Shown here piece by piece: positions 9,071 through 18,361 of a stretch of DNA of 64,000 nucleotides. A program made the position numbers and the translations under genes. The notes beneath the pieces are model-generated. The model did no database searches. It saw only the letters and a list, made by a program, of their open reading frames with translations, and was not told the origin of the DNA. The stretch comes from Bog-473 sp963745175 (GTDB lineage: Bacteria; Actinomycetota; Acidimicrobiia; Acidimicrobiales; RAAP-2): the NCBI GenBank assembly GCA_963745175.1, contig CAVUWK010000015.1, forward strand, positions 124,001 to 188,000, written 5' to 3'. Position 1 is the first letter of the stretch. Each line of letters opens with the position of its first letter.

Positions 9071-9725
9071 CTGATCAGCAGCACAGTCCGGGCCCAGGCG
9101 GCCAGCGAGCTCCGTGAACGGATCCTCACGGGCCGCCTCCAGCCCGGCGACCGCCTCGACCTCGACGACCTGACGGCCGAGTTCGGGATCAGCCGGACCC
9201 CGATCCGCGAGGCGCTGCTCGAGCTCTCCTACGAGGGCCTCGTCGCCATCACGCCCCGGAGCGGCATCGCGGTCGTCGGTATCAGCCCCCAGGACGCCGT
9301 GGACAACTTCGCCATCCTGGCCACGCTGGCCGGCAAGGCGGCGGAGATGGCCACCACCCGCATCACGCCCGCCGAGTTGGCCGAGCTCCGTGTGCTGGCC
9401 GACGCCATCGACGGCGCGGACGACGTGGTCGCGGCCAACCGGCACTTCCACCGCGGCGTCAACCAGGCCGCGCGCTCGCCCCGCCTCCTCACGTACCTGC
9501 GCCAGGCCGTGCGCGTCGTGCCCGACAACTACTTCGAGCTCTTCCCCGAGCAGGAGCAGCGGAGTCGGCGCGAGCACGCCGCGCTCCTCGACGCCATGAC
9601 GCGCGGCGACGGTCCGGCCGCGCGCCGCGTCGATGGAGGAGCACGTCTCGACGGCGGGCCAGGCGCTCGGGGGCTGGCTCGCCGGCCTGGCGGCGCAGAA
9701 CCGGAGCGGGCCGCCGTCGGCCTGA
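9026..9725 (+). CDS. GntR family (FadR/FCD subgroup) transcriptional regulator, one frameshift
   Basis: The N-terminal winged helix is clear: TVRAQAASELRERILTGRL, then LTAEFGISRTPIREALLEL (recognition helix). The C-terminal FCD ligand domain has ANRHFHRGVNQAARSPRL, including metal-binding-type histidines. GTG at 9026 is the only standard start in frame close to the domain, but the codons after it (9041-9067) are AT-rich and coincide with the probable operator, so the real start may lie nearer 9071 and be non-standard. One extra C near 9628 (GCGTCGATGG) breaks the frame; the end then reads MEEHVSTAGQALGGWLAGL to TGA at 9723-9725. It probably represses the divergent LLM operon and responds to an acid or acyl-CoA. 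Confidence 0.8.
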
Positions 9726-9738
9726 GCCGCGGAGGGTG

Positions 9739-10531
9739 TTACTCCGCCGGGGGGCGTTGTGACGCTGCGCATGCGCTCGATGTTGGCCCGCAGCTCCGGC
9801 GTGGTGAACGACCGGTCCTCGGCACTGAGGGCGAAGTCGAGCGCGGCGAGGACCGCACGCTCCAGCTGGATGTTGATGACCCGCTTGGTGTCCTCGACCG
9901 CCCCCTTGGGCAGGCGGGCGATGCGCTGCGCGCAGGCCATGGCCTGGGGCAGCACCTCGGCGTCGGGGACCACGTGGTTGACCAGGCCGATGGCGGCCGC
10001 CCGCTCGGCCGGGATGCGGTCCCCGGTGAGCGCGTACTCCTTCGCCAGCTGCAGGCTGGTCAGCAGCGGCCACACCACCGGTCCCCCGTCGGCGGCGACC
10101 AGCCCGATCAGCACGTGCGGGTCGGCCAGGTGCGCGCTCTCGGCCATGAAGACGATGTCGGACAGCGCGACCAGGCTGCAGCCGAGCCCCACCGCCGGGC
10201 CGTTGACGGCGGCGATGATCGGCACGCGGCACCCCACCATGCCGGTCACGATCTGGCGGCCGTGGGTGAGCGACAGATGGCGGAGCGCGGCGTCCTTGGA
10301 CAGCTCGTCGATGTAGCCGAAATCGCCCCCGGCCGAGAAGGCGCGCCCGGCGCCCGTGATCACGGCCACCCGCGCCTCGTCGTCGGCGTCCAGCTGTGGG
10401 AACAGAGCAGCCAGGCCGCCGTGCAGGACGTGGTTGGTGGCGTTGAGCTGCTCGGGCCGGTTGAGGGTGATCACGCGGACCGGGCCGTCGGACTCGACCT
10501 GCAGCTCGTCGGGTAGTTCGTAGGTGCTCAT
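9739..10531 (-). CDS. Enoyl-CoA hydratase/isomerase family protein, 3-prime homopolymer frameshift
   Basis: Crotonase-fold enzyme for the hydration step of beta-oxidation. Seen: ITLNRPEQLNATN, FSAGGDFGYID (oxyanion-hole loop) and AAVNGPAVGLGCSLVALSD. The usual second catalytic region reads VLIGLVAADGGPVVWPLL, where DGG replaces the usual PGxGG, so exact chemistry is uncertain. As given, the frame runs on antisense through the GntR gene to 490 codons. Dropping one G from the six-G run at 9749-9754 ends the protein at TAA 9739-9741, giving 263 residues, the normal length, and a clean convergent end 13 bases from the GntR stop. The start ATG overlaps the upstream dehydrogenase stop (ATGA). Confidence 0.85.
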
Positions 10532-11658
10532 GAGGTGGGCAGCTCCAGGATTCGGCTCGCGATGAGGTTGCGCTGTATCTGCGACGTGCCACCCATGACG
10601 CTCTGGGCGCGACTGTAGAGGTACACGTTGAGCCAGGTGTCATCCCCGTCGGCGCGCAGGGCGCCGCCGACGGAGAGCGCGGCGTGACCGACCGCCTGCT
10701 CGGCCGCCGTCATCAGGAGCTTGTCGACGGATCCCTCGGGCCCGTGCGAGAGGCCGTCGAGGCGGTCCGAGAGCCGGCGGCTCACGTGGCAGCGCAGCAT
10801 CTCGGTCTCCACCAGCGCCCAGGCCAGGTCCCGCAGCTGTTCGGGACCGAATGCGTACGGATCTTCCTCGACGACGTGGACGAGTTCGTTGACGAGCTTG
10901 CCGTAGCGCGCCACGTAGCCGAGCTCACCGGGCTCGCGCTCGTGGCTGACCACCGTCATGGCCAGGCGCCAGCCCTCGCCGGGCTCTCCGATCATGTTGA
11001 CCGCGTCGACGCGGGCACCCTCGAAGAGCACCTCGCCGAACTCGCGGGTGACCCCGTTGATCATCCGCAACGGCCGCTGCTCAATGGCCGGCTGGCCCAT
11101 CGGCACGATGAAAGCCGAGAGCCCGCGGTGCTTGGCGACGTCCGGGTCGGTCCGGGCCAGGACCAGGCACCAGTCAGCGGCGTCCGAGTAGCTCGTCCAC
11201 ACCTTGTGACCGGTGATCACGTACTCCGAGCCGTCCCGGACGGCCCGCGTCCGCAACGAAGCCAGGTCGGACCCCGCGTCGGGTTCGCTGAAGCCCTGGC
11301 ACCAGCGCTCCCGGCCGCTCACGAGCCCCGGCAGGAAGCGGCCTTGGATGTCCTCGTTCCCGTGCCGCAGGATCCCCTGGACCAGGTACCCGACGCTCGG
11401 CCGCGGTGGCGCCCCGGCCGTGGTGAGCTCCTCGTCGAGGATCACCTCGTAGACGCTGGGCAGCCCGTGCCCGCCGACCGCGGTCGGCCAGGAGAGGCCG
11501 AAGAAGCCGGCGTCGTAGAGCGTCTGGTGCCAGGCGGCCTGCCCGGCCCAGTACTCGTCCGCCGTCGACGACGGCGGGAGGCCGGGGTTGTTGCCCGCGA
11601 GCCAGTCGCGCAGCCGCAGCCGGAACGCCATTTCGTCGGGGGAATCAGCGAAGTCCAT
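10528..11658 (-). CDS. Acyl-CoA dehydrogenase, heterotetramer-type subunit (GGTSQIQR)
   Basis: 376 residues. Seen: FFGLSWPTAVGGHGLPSVYE, GFSEPDAGSDLASLRTRA (flavin/substrate motif), YVITGHKVWTSYSDAADWCL, and near the end MGGTSQIQRNLIASRILELP. The usual catalytic Glu of EGT is Gly here. That combination, next to a second dehydrogenase-like protein lacking the final helix, is the pattern of alpha2beta2 FadE complexes (such as FadE28/FadE29) that dehydrogenate bulky steroid-CoA side chains. The ATG at 11658 overlaps the preceding gene by 14 bases, and its stop overlaps the hydratase start by four. Confidence 0.88.
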   Translation of the reverse strand: MDFADSPDEMAFRLRLRDWLAGNNPGLPPSSTADEYWAGQAAWHQTLYDAGFFGLSWPTAVGGHGLPSVYEVILDEELTTAGAPPRPSVGYLVQGILRHGNEDIQGRFLPGLVSGRERWCQGFSEPDAGSDLASLRTRAVRDGSEYVITGHKVWTSYSDAADWCLVLARTDPDVAKHRGLSAFIVPMGQPAIEQRPLRMINGVTREFGEVLFEGARVDAVNMIGEPGEGWRLAMTVVSHEREPGELGYVARYGKLVNELVHVVEEDPYAFGPEQLRDLAWALVETEMLRCHVSRRLSDRLDGLSHGPEGSVDKLLMTAAEQAVGHAALSVGGALRADGDDTWLNVYLYSRAQSVMGGTSQIQRNLIASRILELPTS

Positions 11659-12688
11659 CGCCGACTCCGATGGCGCGGGCGGCCAGCACCCGGGCGAGGC
11701 TGGGACCGACCCCGCCGAGCACGTCGCACGAGAGCAGGGCCCGGCGCAGGAAGACGTGAGCGAGGCAGTCCCAGGTGTTGCCGATGCCACCGTGCACCTG
11801 AATGGCCGTCTCGCACACCGAGCGGGCCGCCCGGGCGCAGTAGGCCTTGGCGGCCGACGCCGCACTCAGCGCGGCGGGGCCCGGCAACGCGTCGACCGCC
11901 CAGGCCGCGTGGAGCGCGATGCTCCGGGAGCCCTCCATGGCGACCAAGGCGTCGGCCAGCAGATGCTGGACCGCCTGGAAGGACCCGATCGGGGCGCCGT
12001 ACTGGCGGCGGTCGCGGGCGTAGTCGGACGACAGCGTCAGCGCGCCGCGCATCACGCCGACGAGGTCCGCGCTGGTCAGGGCGAGTCCGAGGCTGCGCCA
12101 CGTCGCCACGTCGTCGGGATGGAGCGGTCGCGACTGCCCGCCGACCGCGGTGACCACCGCCGGCGGGTGCCAGCCGGCGCTGGGCCGGGTCAGGTCGATC
12201 CGGACCGCTTCACCCTCGAGCGCGGCCGCGCCGATCGTGTAGCCGTTCGCCGCCCCCACGAGCACCAGCGCGGAGGACGCCCCGTGGGCATCGATGGCGA
12301 CGGCTCCCGGCGGCACCCTCCCGCTCTCGTCCGTGGCGGGCTGCCCGAGGTCGGCGGTCAAAGCGACCGTCTCGGGCTCGACCGCGGTCGGCGTCCCCGT
12401 CAGGCGACGGAGCTCCGCGGCCATGGTCGCGCCGAGAAAGGCGACGTCGGCCAGGCCCCGACCGAGCTCCTCCGCGATGAGGGCGACCTCGACCCCGGAC
12501 GCCCACGGTGTCCCGCCGTCCGTCGCCGTCCGCAGATCGCGCCATCCGGACGCGCTGGCGGCGGCGTCGAGCTTGGCAGCGCGCTCGGGATCGTCGAGGT
12601 CGGCGACGCGGTGGACGCCGAAGCGGTCGACGACCTGCGTCGCACCGTCGCGCAGGGCGACCTGTTCGGCCGAGAGGCGGACGTCCAT
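11645..12688 (-). CDS. Acyl-CoA dehydrogenase, heterotetramer partner subunit
   Basis: 347 residues. The N-terminal helices (RLSAEQVALRDGATQVVDRF) and the C-domain motif RRQYGAPIGSFQAVQHLLAD with AIQVHGGIGNTWDCLAHVFL are acyl-CoA dehydrogenase-like, but the middle beta domain is diverged and the terminal EGT/GGT-IQR helix is absent. This is typical of the smaller subunit in alpha2beta2 FadE pairs; the neighbour at 10528-11658 carries the missing helix. The start ATG at 12688 directly abuts the stop of the ligase gene upstream, so ligase, both dehydrogenase subunits and the hydratase form one tightly packed operon: activate, dehydrogenate, hydrate. Confidence 0.83.
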   Translation of the reverse strand: MDVRLSAEQVALRDGATQVVDRFGVHRVADLDDPERAAKLDAAASASGWRDLRTATDGGTPWASGVEVALIAEELGRGLADVAFLGATMAAELRRLTGTPTAVEPETVALTADLGQPATDESGRVPPGAVAIDAHGASSALVLVGAANGYTIGAAALEGEAVRIDLTRPSAGWHPPAVVTAVGGQSRPLHPDDVATWRSLGLALTSADLVGVMRGALTLSSDYARDRRQYGAPIGSFQAVQHLLADALVAMEGSRSIALHAAWAVDALPGPAALSAASAAKAYCARAARSVCETAIQVHGGIGNTWDCLAHVFLRRALLSCDVLGGVGPSLARVLAARAIGVGDGLR

Positions 12689-14209
12689 TCAGTCAGCCTT
12701 GGCCACCGCAAACGTCGGGCCCCACTCGTCCCTGAGCGTGCGGCGCAGCACCTTGCCCGACGGCGTGCGGGGGATGGCGTCGACGAGGACGACATGGTGC
12801 AGGCGCTTGTAGGTGGCGAGCGTGTCCGAGACGAGTCGCTCGAGGTCGTCCGCGCTGACGTCGGAGCCGGGCTCCAGTTGGACGGCGGCCACGGGGACCT
12901 CGCCGGCCCGCTCGTCGGTCACGCCGAATACCGCGCAGTCGATCACGGCGGGGTGGCCGTGCAGCACGGCCTCGATCTCGGCCGGAGCGACCTGGAAGCC
13001 GCTGACCTTGATCATCTCCTTGCAGCGGTCGGTGAGGTGGACCCAACCCCCGGGCTCGAGCCAGCCGACGTCACCCGTCCGGTACCAGCCGTCATCGAAC
13101 GCCCCTGCCGTGGCCTCGTCGGGGAGGTATCCGGCCATGGCCGACGCGCTCTTGACCTGGACCTCGCCGACGCCACCGGAGGGGAGGACGTCACCGGTAT
13201 CGAGGTCGACGACGCGCAACGTGACGCCGCCCACGGGGAGTCCGGCGGAATCGAGGCGCCACCTGTCCGGATCCCCGACCGGGTTGGCGGCGATCACGGG
13301 CACCTCACTGGTCCCGTAGGCAGGGAGCCAGCGCACCCCGGTGCGGGCCGTCACGCGCTCGGCGACACTGGCCGTGATCGGGGTCGCGCCCCACATGATG
13401 TAGCGGAGCGACGTGAGGTCGTAGGCCTCCAGGTCCGGATGGTTGGCCAGGGCCAGCGCGATCGGGGCGACCGCCATCTCGAGCGTCATCCGGTCCTCTT
13501 GGATGCAGCGGAGCTCTGCGTCCAGGTCGAAGCGGCGGTGCAGCCGGACGGTGGCTCCCGCCGCCGCGGCCGCGAGCAGGTTCAGCAGCCCGAGGATGTG
13601 CGACGGCGGCGTCGCCACCTGGAAGCGGTCGTCGTGGCCGAGCCCCAGTGCGGTGACCCAGTGGGCCGTGCCCAGGTCGATCGACGCGTGCGTGTGCCGC
13701 ACCGCCTTGGGGGTGTCCGTCGTCCCGGAGCTGAAGACGAGGGCGGCGTCGCCGCTCTCCCGCACGGCGACGGAGGGGGGTGCCGCGTTGCTGGTGCGGT
13801 CGATGACCGCCGCGGCACGCGCGTCGTCGAGATCGAGCACGGCGCCGCCACCGAGGCGCTCGGACAGCAGGCCGGCGCCGGGACCGTCGGCCACGCCGAA
13901 CCGGGGCCCGGTCAGGCCGACGGCGCTGCCGACCTCGAGCGCCTTCCAGGACGAGTTGAGCAGGACCGGGGCCGCGCCGACCTTGCTCACTGCGTGGACC
14001 GTCGCGACGAACTCGGGCCGGTTCGACGTCATGACCGCCACGCGGTCGCCGCGGCCGACGCCGTGGTCGACGAGATGGCGCGCCAACGCGTTGGCGGCGC
14101 GGTCGAGCTGCCCGTACGTCCAGCGATCGTCACCGGCCAGCACCGCCGCATGATCGCGGAACCGCTGCGCGGCCGACTCGAGCCCGTGATGCATGAGGCT
14201 CGTTGCCAT
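12689..14209 (-). CDS. Acyl-CoA ligase (AMP-forming)
   Basis: 506 residues of the ANL adenylating superfamily, converting an acid, ATP and CoA to acyl-CoA. Seen: DAALVFSSGTTDTPKAVRHT (ATP loop), YGTSEVP (A5), GWYRTGDVGWLEPGGWVHLT (A7/A8) and RTPSGKVLRRTL with the catalytic C-terminal Lys. The start ATG at 14209 is followed by SLMHHGLESAAQRFRDHAAV, a normal N-terminus. It is first in the minus-strand operon with the FadE pair and hydratase, and divergent from another acyl-CoA dehydrogenase. The operon order suggests it activates the acid that the FadE pair then oxidises. Substrate unknown. Confidence 0.88.
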   Translation of the reverse strand: MATSLMHHGLESAAQRFRDHAAVLAGDDRWTYGQLDRAANALARHLVDHGVGRGDRVAVMTSNRPEFVATVHAVSKVGAAPVLLNSSWKALEVGSAVGLTGPRFGVADGPGAGLLSERLGGGAVLDLDDARAAAVIDRTSNAAPPSVAVRESGDAALVFSSGTTDTPKAVRHTHASIDLGTAHWVTALGLGHDDRFQVATPPSHILGLLNLLAAAAAGATVRLHRRFDLDAELRCIQEDRMTLEMAVAPIALALANHPDLEAYDLTSLRYIMWGATPITASVAERVTARTGVRWLPAYGTSEVPVIAANPVGDPDRWRLDSAGLPVGGVTLRVVDLDTGDVLPSGGVGEVQVKSASAMAGYLPDEATAGAFDDGWYRTGDVGWLEPGGWVHLTDRCKEMIKVSGFQVAPAEIEAVLHGHPAVIDCAVFGVTDERAGEVPVAAVQLEPGSDVSADDLERLVSDTLATYKRLHHVVLVDAIPRTPSGKVLRRTLRDEWGPTFAVAKAD

Positions 14210-14284
14210 GGGGAAACATTCTTCTCTGAATTGAGATCCAGCGTCAACACGTATGAAGGGTATGGTTATCGCCGTGAGGAAGAC
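14210..14284. promoter_or_regulatory. Divergent promoter region between acyl-CoA ligase and acyl-CoA dehydrogenase
   Basis: 75 bases between divergent starts, AT-richer than the flanks, with TTGAGA at 14231-14236 and TATGGT at 14261-14266 as possible promoter pieces. Their mutual spacing (24 bases) is too long for them to form one promoter. GAGGA at 14276-14280 is the ribosome site for the GTG at 14285. I see no convincing palindrome. Confidence 0.35.
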
Positions 14285-15451
14285 GTGACCAGCCCCGCTC
14301 CGGGCGCGGTCGACGAGGACGTCCGGTCCGAGATCATCGAGACCGTCCGCCGCTTCGTCCAGCGTGAAGTCATCCCCGTCGCGTCCGACCTCGAGCGGGT
14401 GGACGCGTACCCCGAGGACATCGTGGCGCAGATGCGCGACCTCGGGCTCTTCGGCGTCACCATTCCCGAGCAGTACGGCGGCCTGGGCCTCGACCTGCTG
14501 ACCTACATCGGTGTGATCGAGGAGCTGGCCTACGGCTGGATGAGCCTGACCGGCATCGTCAACACCCACACCATGGCCGCCACGCTGATCCTGACGCACG
14601 GCACCGAGGAGCAGAAGACGCGCTGGCTCCCCGCCATGGCGTCGGGGGAACGGCGGGGCGCCCTCTCCCTCTCCGAGCCCGACGCCGGCAGCGACACCCG
14701 CAACATCTCGTGCCGGGCGCTCCGCGACGGGGACGAGTACGTCCTCAACGGGAGCAAGGCCTGGGTCACCAACGGGGAGCGGGCCAGCATCGTCGCGCTG
14801 GCCGCCCGTGCCGAGGAGGGCATCACGGCCTTCATCGTCGAGAAGGACCCCGGCCCGCGCTTCGAGGGGATCTCGGTCAGCAAGCACGTGGGCAAGCTGG
14901 GTTACCGCGGCGTCGAGACGGTCGAGATGGCCTACGCCGATCACCGCATCCCCGCCGGCAACGTCATCGGCGAACTCGGACGCGGCCTGCCCCAGATACT
15001 CGGCGTGCTCGAGGTCGGCCGCATCAACATCGCGGCGCGGGCGGTCGGCGTGGCCCGGGCGGCGTTCGACGCCGCGCTCGCCTACAGCATGCAGCGCGAG
15101 ACCATGGGCAAGATCATCGGCGAGCACCAGGCGATCCAGTTGAAGCTGGCGGACATGGCGACCCGGCTGGAAGCCGCACGCCTCCTCACCCGCAACGCCG
15201 CCGAGCGCCGTTCCCAGGGTCTGCGCTGCGACGTCGAGGCCGGCATGGCCAAGCTCTTCGCCAGCGAGACGGCTCTCGAGCTCGCCACCGAGGCCATGCG
15301 GATCCACGGCGGGGTCGGCTACACCACCGAGTTCCCCGTCGAGCGCTACTACCGCGACGCGCCGCTGATGATCATCGGCGAGGGGACCAACGAAATCCAG
15401 CGCATCGTCATCGCCCGGGGCCTCCTGGCCCGGGCCCGCGCTCAGTCCTGA
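14285..15451 (+). CDS. Acyl-CoA dehydrogenase, self-sufficient type
   Basis: 388 residues of FAD-dependent dehydrogenase. Seen: LGLFGVTIPEQYGGLGLDLL, LSLSEPDAGSDTRNISCRAL, YVLNGSKAWVTNGERASIVA, and MIIGEGTNEIQRIVIARGLL at the end. Here the catalytic Glu of EGT is present, unlike the paired subunits at 10528 and 1-122, so it should act alone as a homotetramer. GTG at 14285 behind GAGGA gives the family-typical length; the frame is open far upstream but that sequence is antisense to the ligase gene. It converges on a CaiB CoA-transferase with a 10-base overlap. Confidence 0.9.
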   Translation: MTSPAPGAVDEDVRSEIIETVRRFVQREVIPVASDLERVDAYPEDIVAQMRDLGLFGVTIPEQYGGLGLDLLTYIGVIEELAYGWMSLTGIVNTHTMAATLILTHGTEEQKTRWLPAMASGERRGALSLSEPDAGSDTRNISCRALRDGDEYVLNGSKAWVTNGERASIVALAARAEEGITAFIVEKDPGPRFEGISVSKHVGKLGYRGVETVEMAYADHRIPAGNVIGELGRGLPQILGVLEVGRINIAARAVGVARAAFDAALAYSMQRETMGKIIGEHQAIQLKLADMATRLEAARLLTRNAAERRSQGLRCDVEAGMAKLFASETALELATEAMRIHGGVGYTTEFPVERYYRDAPLMIIGEGTNEIQRIVIARGLLARARAQS

Positions 15452-16675
15452 CCTGCCCCGTCGCCCTCGCGCCGCGCCGCCAACTCGGCCAGGACGGCAT
15501 CGGTGTGCTCGCCGAGGCGAGGTGCCGGCGCCGCCGTCCGGACCGGCAGATCCGAGAAGCTGACCGGCCCGTTGATGGACCGTCCCGTGGTGCCGTCGGC
15601 CTCGTTGCGCAGGTCGAGAAACCCGTCGTTGGCCGCGAGCTGCGGGTCCGCGAGCACGTCGGCCGGGCCCTGGGCGGGCGCCCACCAGACGCCGGCGTCG
15701 TCGAAGCGCTCGGCCCACTCCCCGAGTGCCCGTTCGGCGATGATGTCGTCGAGGACGGCGATCACTTCCGTGCGGTTCGTGCGCAGGGCCCTGGCGTCGA
15801 CGAAGCGCGGGTCGTCGTGCAGGTCCGGACGGCCCAGGGCGCGGTACACGTTGTCGATGTGCCGGTCCGCCTCGAGGCCGGTGAAGAAGAACCAGCGCCC
15901 GTCCTTCGTCTTGTACGAGTTCATCAGCGGCGTCTGGTTGGCGTCGCCGCGCCTCGGCCCTGGCCACCTTGCCAACGGTCTCCTGGAGGCTCAGGTCCCA
16001 CCCGAGCACGTACGTCCCTGTCCGCAGCAGTGACACCTCGACGACGCGTCCGCGTCCCGTCTGGCGCTGCTCGAGCACCGCGGCCAGCAGGCCGGCCAGG
16101 GCGGCCAAGCCGCTGATGTGGTCCCCGATGCCGCCGCGGGCGTTGAGGGGTACGCCCTCGCTGTTGGCCAGCTGGACCGACAGGCCGGAGCGGGCCCAGA
16201 AGGCACCGATGTCGTAGGCCGGCCGGTTGCGGTCCTCGCCGCGCAGGCCGTACCCGCTGACGCTGCAGTAGACGAGGCGCGGATGGCGGGCCACGGTGGC
16301 CGCCGGCTCGAGCCCGAGCCCGTCGAGCGCGTCGGGGCGCAGGTTGGTCAGGAAGACGTCCGCCGTCGCCAACAGCTCTTCCAACCGCTCCCGCGGGTCC
16401 GGCTCACGCAGGTCCAGGACGATGCTGCGCTTCCCCCGGTTGTCCTGCGCGAACGCCGGGTTCGGGAAGTCCTTGCCGATGCCGAGGGAGCCGAAGGCGC
16501 TGCGCATCGGGTCACCGTTGGGCGGCTCCACCTTGATCACGTCCGCGCCCCAGTCGGCCAGCAGCGCGCCCGCCGAGGGTGCCGCGACCCACACGCCCAT
16601 CTCGACGACGCGGAGGCCGGTCAGGGCGGCCAGGCCGGGCGGCCCGGTCGACTCGGCCTCTTCGGCCGGGCTCAT
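15442..16675 (-). CDS. CaiB/BaiF family III CoA-transferase, one frameshift
   Basis: Seen: LTGLRVVEMGVWVAAPSAG, LLADWGADVIKVEPPNGDP, NRGKRSIVLDLREPDPRERL, CSVSGYGLRGEDRNRPAYD and SYKTKDGRWFFFTGLEADRH, all family III CoA-transferase features. Where formyl-CoA transferase has its catalytic Asp the sequence reads VVEVSLLRTG, with no acidic residue, so the mechanism may differ. One extra base near 15945 splits the frame between ARAEARRR and RRGDANQTPLMNSY; without it the protein is about 410 residues. The start ATG at 16675 overlaps the stop of the ligase gene upstream (ATGA), implying co-translation. Confidence 0.85.
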
Positions 16676-18279
16676 CGGGCGCCACCGCCGGTGCGCCCGG
16701 AGGCCTGTTCGCGCAGCGTCTCCTTCATCACCTTGCCCGTGGCGTTCAGGGGAAGCGCGTCCACGATCTCCACGATTCGGGGCACCTTGTAATTGGCCAT
16801 CTCGTGGCGGCTCCATCCGATGATGTCGTCGCCGGAGACCTCCCCGGACACCACCACGAAGGCCATGCCCACCTCGCCCAACCGTTGGTCGGGTATGCCG
16901 ATCACCGCGGCCTGCTGCACCGCGGGGTGCCGCAGGAGGGCGTTCTCGATCTCGGCGGGGTAGGCGTTGAAACCGCCGATGATGAACATGTCCTTCACGC
17001 GGCCGACGATCCGCAGGCGGCCGGCGGCGTCCAGCGCGCCGAGGTCGCCGGTGCGCAGCCACCCGTCGGGGGACAGCACCTTGGCCGTCTCGCCCGGGTC
17101 GTCCAGGTAGCCGGCCATGATGCTCCCGCCGCGCAGCAGCACCTCGCCCGCCTCCCCGGTCTCAGCGGCGCGACCGCCCTCGCCGGCGATGCGCACCTCG
17201 AACCCGGGACGCGGCCGGCCCACGGTGGTGGCGATCGCTTCGGCATCGTCCTCGGCCGACGTCGCGCAGGCGGTGCCGCCCTCCGTCAGCCCGTAACCGG
17301 TGACGACCACTGAGAACGGGAGCTCGTCGTGCACCCGGCGGATCAGCTCCACGGGGATGTCGGCCGCGCCGGTCACCGCCACGCGCAGGGTGGAGAGATC
17401 GTGCCGGGCCGTGTCGGGGTGGTCGAGGATCGACTGGTACAGCGTCGGCGGTCCGGGGAGGACGGTGACGCGCTCCGAGGCGACGCGGGCCAGCACGCGA
17501 TCGACGTCGAACACGGGCTCGGGCAGCATGGTGGCGCCGCTGGCGACGCTGGCGAGGATGCCGGCCTTGAGGCCGAACATGTGGAAGTACGGATTCACCT
17601 GGAGGTAGACGTCGCCGGCGCTGAGGCCGGTCATGGCCACCCAGTCGGTCGCCACCGTCAGCGTGCGGCCGTGCGTCATGACGACACCCTTGGGCACGCC
17701 GGTGGTTCCCGAGGTGAAGAGGATGTCGGAGGGATCGTCCGGGCCGAGGGCGAGGCTGCGCCGCGCGACCTCAGCGAGGGACGCAGATGTGCCTTCGGCG
17801 ACGAAGTCACGCCAGGCCAGTGCCTTTCCCGTCGCGCTCCCCTTGGCGACCACGATCGTCTCGAGTGCCGGAAGCGGGGCGCCCGCGCCCTCGAGCATGG
17901 CCACGTAGTCGGTGCCCAGGAAGTCGGTGACGGTGACGAGTGCGCGGGCCCCGCTCCGCGACAGGATCTCCGCCGCCTCGGCACCCTTGAACCGCGTGTT
18001 CACCGGAACGAGGACCCCGCCGGCCGCAAACAGTCCCAGCGCAGCCGCGATCCACTCGGCGCAGTTGCCGCACCAGATCGCCACCCGGTCGCCGGGCTCG
18101 AGCCCGGCCGCAACGAGCGCGGCGCCGAACCGCCTGGCTTCCTCCGCCAGCTCCACATAGGAGAGTGTGATCTCGCCGTCGCGCACCGCGACCCGGTCGC
18201 TGAACTGCTCCGCCGCACCGCCCACCATGGCCGGGATGGAGGGCCAGGCGACCGGGATTGAGAATGGCCCTCTTTCCAT
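16672..18279 (-). CDS. Acyl-CoA synthetase (AMP-forming), FadD-like
   Basis: 535 residues. Seen: DPSDILFTSGTTGVPKGVVM (ATP loop), TGYGLTEGGTACATS, GWLRTGDLGALDAAGRLRIV, DMFIIGGFNAYPAEIENALL and NATGKVMKETL with the catalytic Lys. This is the full motif set of FadD-type ligases. The start is ATG at 18279; an internal Met at residue 18 is possible. The start is preceded within a few bases by an AT-rich ATTATTGT stretch, so the mRNA may be leaderless. It is divergent from a P450 and coupled to the downstream CaiB transferase. Confidence 0.9.
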   Translation of the reverse strand: MERGPFSIPVAWPSIPAMVGGAAEQFSDRVAVRDGEITLSYVELAEEARRFGAALVAAGLEPGDRVAIWCGNCAEWIAAALGLFAAGGVLVPVNTRFKGAEAAEILSRSGARALVTVTDFLGTDYVAMLEGAGAPLPALETIVVAKGSATGKALAWRDFVAEGTSASLAEVARRSLALGPDDPSDILFTSGTTGVPKGVVMTHGRTLTVATDWVAMTGLSAGDVYLQVNPYFHMFGLKAGILASVASGATMLPEPVFDVDRVLARVASERVTVLPGPPTLYQSILDHPDTARHDLSTLRVAVTGAADIPVELIRRVHDELPFSVVVTGYGLTEGGTACATSAEDDAEAIATTVGRPRPGFEVRIAGEGGRAAETGEAGEVLLRGGSIMAGYLDDPGETAKVLSPDGWLRTGDLGALDAAGRLRIVGRVKDMFIIGGFNAYPAEIENALLRHPAVQQAAVIGIPDQRLGEVGMAFVVVSGEVSGDDIIGWSRHEMANYKVPRIVEIVDALPLNATGKVMKETLREQASGRTGGGAR

Positions 18280-18361
18280 ACAATAATGTTACTTTCGAAC
18301 GGCGACTTCACAAGAAGACGTGGGTCCGCCCCGCTCGCCGGAGCCGCAAAAGGGAGACGAG
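18256..18361. promoter_or_regulatory. Divergent promoter between FadD-like ligase and P450
   Basis: The AT-rich core at 18276-18296 holds TACAAT at 18279-18284 on the plus strand, a good -10 match, with TTGAGA at 18258-18263 as a close-spaced -35 (15 bases). On the minus strand the same AT-rich patch sits immediately before the ligase ATG. AGGGAGACGAG at 18351-18361 is the P450 ribosome site; GGGAGACGAGATGGC recurs exactly at the start of the hydrolase at 48330. Confidence 0.4.

Noticed and set aside
11588..15451. 1287-codon plus-strand open frame
   Set aside because: Only the part from 14285 has acyl-CoA dehydrogenase motifs. The rest is antisense to the ligase and FadE pair and is low-complexity Arg/Gly/Ala-rich.
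12689..17062. 1457-codon minus-strand open frame
   Set aside because: It contains the real ligase (12689-14209) and the N-terminal part of the CaiB transferase in the same frame, with antisense of the acyl-CoA dehydrogenase gene between them. High GC keeps the frame open; it is not one protein.
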